Below are positions 60,301 through 64,000 of a stretch of 64,000 nt of DNA, piece after piece. Position 1 is the stretch's first letter, and each line of letters begins with the position of its first letter. The notes beneath the pieces were generated by a model. That model searched no databases, was not told the DNA's origin, and was given only the letters and a program-made list of their open reading frames with translations. The stretch spans positions 41,134,659-41,198,658 of the forward strand of contig CM049313.1 of NCBI GenBank assembly GCA_026874595.1. The letters run 5' to 3'. Source of the stretch: Sipunculus nudus (taxonomy: Eukaryota > Annelida > Sipuncula > Golfingiida > Sipunculidae). A program made the position numbers and the translations under genes.

Positions 60301-61188
60301 CAAACCAGCCTGTGATCAGCATGACAATAACCCGAGTTTGTATCGAGGACAACAAATCCGGTTAATCCAATTGTCCAGGAACAGGAAATTCCCCCCTACC
60401 AGCTTGTATAGATGTCTCGGGGACAAAACTCGGCGTCTGAAGCCGCGCCCCGTCCAGGAATACAAATCACACAATCAAACGTCATGAGCGGCCTTCTTAT
60501 TGACAGATTAACCTTAAAGTCCCAGCCGACTTCGTGACGGAGGGCACTTCATACAGGACAATCAATGCGCTAAGCTGTAAACAATACCGTCCAACAGTCA
60601 GACCAGTGTAAACTTTGCCTGTATATAGGTTTGAAGCGGTACGGTTGCTGTGGATTGGATTCACATTTTTTATCAAAGCTCTAAAAAGTCAATGTTTGAT
60701 GACAGTACTGAAATATCAGCTTTGTTTTGTTTATTTATAAGAATCACAATGTGTTCTTTCTTGTATTAACCATTCATTGTCAATGCTGTGTTGACACATT
60801 TTACAAAACTATTAGCTTCAGTGCTATCATATATGAATTTTTTTTTGCAAGTCAAAGAAAGGCCGAAGCTTTTGCTTTTAGGGCAGAAAGAGAAAATGCG
60901 TAATGAATATTTACTGGAACTAATAGCCTGCCTTATGTCATTTTCCAGAAAAACCACTTAAAACTATTTTTGAGACACTAGTCTAATTACGACCAGTCTA
61001 AGAAATAGACATGACAGGAAAGATTGATGACGTTATAATAGACGTTACGCACAAAAGAGGCACCCGTATTTACGGGTTCAATAATCAAGAGCTGTCGACA
61101 TCTGTTTTCAGTGAGACTTGTATTCTCCTCATGCACGCGCTTCACTGTTTCGTCACACATTACGTCATAACCATATCCTTGAAGGATG

Positions 61189-61248
<60 letters not shown>

Positions 61249-62471
61249 TCGCTTGTTAGGGACGCCATGAGCCACGGATATATCAGAAGGGCCGTAAATT
61301 GAACATATTATATATATTAATAATATTGATATCAAAAGCAGGTATGTTACCAAAAGTTACGCTTTTTCATTATCTGCATTTGATGCAAGTTTCGTTTGGT
61401 AATTCAGTTTGTGTTATTTGGGAAAAATCTCTCTGGACAGGGACAGTATAACGAATTATACAACAAGAACCACACGGCACACGAGACTTAGCAGAATGCA
61501 TTGGCATAATTCAACACAAGGATTCCTGTTTTCCAGTGCTTTACTTTGTCTTTACTAATTTGTCATCTTTACCGCTGGTGACTTAAAATTACAACTTGAA
61601 ATATAACGTTATAAAATGGATGAATACAAGCTTAAAGGCATTGGTGCATCTGTTGTTCTGTTGTATTTAAAGGATTTCACCAAAACTGGTGCACAACAAC
61701 CTTCGCAACTTCAGCCCCTAATGTAATAAAATATTACTATAGGGGTTACATTTTGCAACTCCTAGTGTAATAATTATAAGAAAGGTGCAAGTCATTACAA
61801 TAGGGGTTATGACACAACACACATACGTTACCCATAGTGTGTACATAATTATTAAGGGACATTATTATAACAAGGATTGTAACAGTGTTACATAAGCACA
61901 TGAAATAAGATGAATCCACGAATCAACACATAAGAAAGGAGATTTAAATAGAAATCCAGCCACCTAAGAAAAAAAAGTAGTACCACCTGGCGAAGGTATA
62001 ATAAATATTCAGAGATTATTTTTTCTATCTGACAGCCTCTTGAGGAAATGTAGGCCTAATGAGCCTTACAGAAACCATGTCACTTAATAAGGTGTGAGGT
62101 GTTCAGGGTCGCGGATTACAGTCGAAGTAAAGTAAAATATGTAGGGGAACTGTTAAGACCTCCAGCGGATTCCATATTTAGCAACATTCTTTTTCTTGTA
62201 GGGTTTGGACTCTTGGAAAGCGGTACTGTGTCCAATAAGAATGAAGTTAACATCATGGTGAAAAACGCAGTGGACGTTATATTTGGAGGGCTGACATACT
62301 GGGCCTTCGGTTACGCGTTTAGTTTTGGACAGCCTGGACACCCGTACAGTAACGCGTTCTGTGGCTGGGGCCGATTCTTCGTAAATGCTGAGGGTGACGA
62401 CATCGGAGAAGTTTACTCAAAGTTCTTCTTCCAAGCATCCTTCGCTACCACGGCTACAACCATTGTTTCAG
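57329..62471 (+). CDS. Ammonium transporter (AMT/MEP family), first two coding exons, partial
   Basis: Exon 57329-57512 (ATG in gaagATGG; donor CAG|gtgaga) and exon 62202-62471 (acceptor tttttcttgtag; donor CAG|gtaaac) join in phase 1. The joined peptide starts with an extracellular, glycosylation-rich tail (FNET, VNST and TNVT sequons). TM1 follows (DDAIWILTSTFIIFTMQ), and across the junction MQSGFGLLESGTVSNKNEVN, the family hallmark. Then come VKNAVDVIFGGLTYWAFGYA and FFQASFATTATTIVSG, which in the family is followed by A-x-A-E-R. AMT proteins form trimeric membrane channels for ammonium/ammonia. The known family has about 11 membrane helices and 450-500 residues; only about the first 150 are here, and the rest lies beyond the right edge. 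Sequence favours AMT over Rh glycoproteins. Intron 1 is 4.7 kb and repeat-rich. Confidence 0.9.
57513..57590 (+). repeat. (GA)n microsatellite at the intron 1 donor
   Basis: A purine-only GA/GGGA tract begins with the splice donor itself (gtgagagagagaaagagaga), so the first bases of the ammonium transporter intron are part of the microsatellite. Confidence 0.95.
57790..58320. repeat. 66-bp minisatellite, about 8 copies, in AMT intron 1
   Basis: The unit reads approximately aagtgctttattaaacaacc-tgaatattataaaccattct-gtgatcagcagtttaagcct-aaggtg (66 bp). A multiple of three, it produces long open frames on both strands (KCFIKQPDTYKPFC-like and LFNKTLHLRLKLLI-like). It is surrounded by intron sequence, so the frames are not regarded as genes. 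Confidence 0.9.
58321..59095. other. Intron 1 sequence with an unexplained small frame
   Basis: A 73-codon plus-strand frame at 58686-58907 (MAYSYMINESVERVLHTQTQ...) has protein-like composition, with an acidic stretch AYDAADLDSLDKLFQ. I recognise no family, and its position inside the intron argues for a transposon-derived or chance frame. Confidence 0.3.
59100..59300 (-). pseudogene. LINE reverse transcriptase C-terminal remnant
   Basis: The minus strand reads QSFNHIDYVVASGVIFLSF then HSKVHKIQNRAARFKTKN. This matches the conserved end of the RT in non-LTR elements of the CR1/Jockey kind (H-x-DY, then K-x-QNRAAR). Stops flank it on both sides. It lies in intron 1 of the ammonium transporter, antisense to it. 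Confidence 0.55.
59450..60345. repeat. 105-bp minisatellite, about 8 copies, in AMT intron 1
   Basis: Higher-order unit of a 57-bp half (tgtattttaaaccagtctgt and gattatcaggttaaggtgaa) and a 48-bp half (gtgctttgttaatcaactag and tttgtgatcagcaggttaag). It is open for 296 codons on the plus strand (KCFTNQPVYFKPVCDYQ / VKVKCFVNQLVCDQQ alternating) and 169 on the minus. It shares words (aagtg-tttta-taa-caacct, tctgtgatcagcaggttaag) with the 66-bp array 1.1 kb upstream, so both probably derive from one ancestor. Confidence 0.92.
60346..62201. other. Remainder of AMT intron 1
   Basis: Contains (TA)n at about 61193-61247 and otherwise unassigned AT-rich sequence up to the acceptor at 62200-62201. Confidence 0.5.
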
Positions 62472-62536
62472 GTAAACTGATTTTCATTCCAATATTTGAC
62501 TTGATTGTATATATAATTCTTTGATAATTAAAAAAA

Positions 62537-62794
62537 AAATAAACGGACATTGCACGTTAACAAGACTTTGACTTCAACGGAATGTCCTTGGACATTATGA
62601 CTTATCTTAGCAACTCATATCAGTTGTGATCAATAAAACTTGTTCAAAAGCCAATAGGTTTGATAATGTTAAAAACGAACATTGCACGTGAACCAGATTT
62701 TGACTTTCAACGGAATGTGCTTGGAACGTGCATTATGACTTATCTTAGCAATACATATCAGTTGTGAAAAATAAAACTTGTTCAAAAGTCCCAT

Positions 62795-62795
<1 letters not shown>
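62537..62795. repeat. Tandem duplication, about 125-bp unit, 2 copies
   Basis: aaacggacattgcacgttaa ... caataaaacttgttcaaaag is repeated as aaacgaacattgcacgtgaa ... aaaataaaacttgttcaaaag, with small indels. It lies in intron 2 of the ammonium transporter. Both copies contain an AATAAA word. Confidence 0.85.

Positions 62796-62800
<5 letters not shown>

Positions 62801-62884
<84 letters not shown>
62801..62884. repeat. (TA)n microsatellite
   Basis: About 84 bp of TA repeats with one TAAATA interruption. Confidence 0.95.
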
Positions 62885-62889
<5 letters not shown>

Positions 62890-64000
62890 AAAATACAATA
62901 AAAAGGGCACCTGTAACAATATATAAACATAATCAAGAGGAAGATAAAAATCATCATGGTATGCGACATACAAATGGAAATAATCCCCTTGAATAGCGCA
63001 GTTCTGGGGCTTTTGTTATTTATAATTTGTTATTACATTTTGTCTGTCGCATCAGAATAAGTAATCGGAGACAGTCCAACGTACATGGGTAATTATCTAT
63101 ATATATCGCGCTTCGTGTGGCAATGAGTTTGAACAGTCTCGTTTAATGGGGAATTATGCAAGCCAAGCTGACAATATTTTGAAATCAGGTAGGCGTGATA
63201 ATATGCTGAACATACAACAGTCATAGTTTGATTGAAAGCCCACTTCTGTATTTTGGCTCAGCGCAGAGTCTTGTAGGGGATCCATTGTTCGTTTGATAAT
63301 TATACGGAAGGGGCCTAGATTAAGCATACAGCGAGGAGTCATAAACTGATGCACTGAAAATAACTTATAAATAAAAAGATACGAAAGAATAAAAAAATGT
63401 TCATAGTATTATGAAAATTATGTTAAAATATTTATGAAAAGTAGCCTCCACGTACTGCTGAAGTTATGATTACAGAACAAATGTGGATCCAAGTGACTAA
63501 CTTAGTGTCCCTTGCATCATGCGTTGCTTTGTTCTCTTCAATGATGTATTTACCCTGTGTTGTTGGAACAATATTACTAGTATTACCTATACATGCTAAG
63601 CTACCTTATGAAAATTAATTTTGTGTTTGTCGTGGCGCCAGTCATTTTTATCTCGTGAGTATGTATATACTTTTTTATGTATTAGCAGAGGAGGGGAGGG
63701 TAGGGAACCACTACACCTCCCACGGCCTCTATTTTTACACATAACTTATCTTAAGTAACAGCCCTAATCTGATCAGTGCGATGAGGGTAACATCGGATTT
63801 TTAATATTATTTTGAACACCCTAAATTTAGTTTTCTATATACGGGACTACGAACTGTCCCATTATATAGACTTAAGAATATAAGATAAGTTAACAATGTC
63901 ATTTTTGTGGGATATACAGCTCCTTTTACAACTCGGCAGTCCAGTTGTTAAACAGGAAGGATAGGGCCTGAGCTCTTGCATGAAATGCTGGGATTCCCTC
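62885..64000. other. AMT intron 2 (continues beyond the window)
   Basis: No further ammonium transporter exon was found before the right edge. AT-rich, unassigned. Confidence 0.5.

Noticed and set aside
59475-60365. A 296-residue cysteine-repeat protein gene
   Set aside because: It coincides with a 105-bp tandem array inside an AMT intron; the unit length divisible by three explains the open frame. Kept only as a finding to test.

Overview
This window is nuclear DNA from an invertebrate animal, most likely a bivalve mollusc. It is AT-rich, genes have spliced exons with GT-AG borders, (TA)n microsatellites are frequent, and much of the sequence is repeats of kinds familiar from bivalves. These include Helentron-like 'pearl' tandem arrays with ACGG microsatellites, a tRNA-derived SINE, Mag-like and Gmr1-like Ty3/Gypsy elements and an L1/Tx1-like LINE. 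Nothing prokaryotic is present. Species cannot be named from the sequence.

Layout. 0-4.6 kb: unassigned sequence with two tandem arrays and one Helentron-like right end. 4.7-8.75 kb: a complete but internally deleted Ty3/Gypsy element on the minus strand, with 198-bp LTRs and a CTAAC target duplication. 8.75-15.7 kb: microsatellites, an area rich in GAGTCC words with a long hairpin, otherwise unassigned. 15.7-21.1 kb: a probable four-exon gene on the plus strand encoding a 117-residue cysteine-rich protein that I do not recognise; its introns hold a SINE and a nuclear-receptor-motif repeat. 22.4-43.9 kb: gene-poor DNA with a pearl-like array, a terminal-inverted-repeat element, minisatellites, SINE-like repeats and three copies of a short TIR family. 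43.9-47.6 kb: a decayed LINE on the minus strand carrying a fourth copy of that TIR family. 47.87-54.65 kb: a very young Ty3/Gypsy element with 1.15-kb LTRs, a CCTGT target duplication and the unusual order gag-protease-integrase-(RT remnant)-RNase H, as in Gmr1-type elements. 55.4-56.3 kb: a second pearl-like array in inverted orientation. 57.3 kb to the right edge: the first two coding exons of an ammonium transporter (AMT/MEP family) gene, whose 4.7-kb first intron holds two related minisatellites.

Only two host genes are supported: the ammonium transporter, recognised by family motifs across a consistent splice junction, and the small cysteine-rich gene, supported by splice sites, phase agreement and a TATA box but without a recognised homologue. 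The other long open frames belong to transposable elements or come from tandem repeats whose unit length is a multiple of three. Boundaries of decayed repeats are approximate because everything was read by eye.
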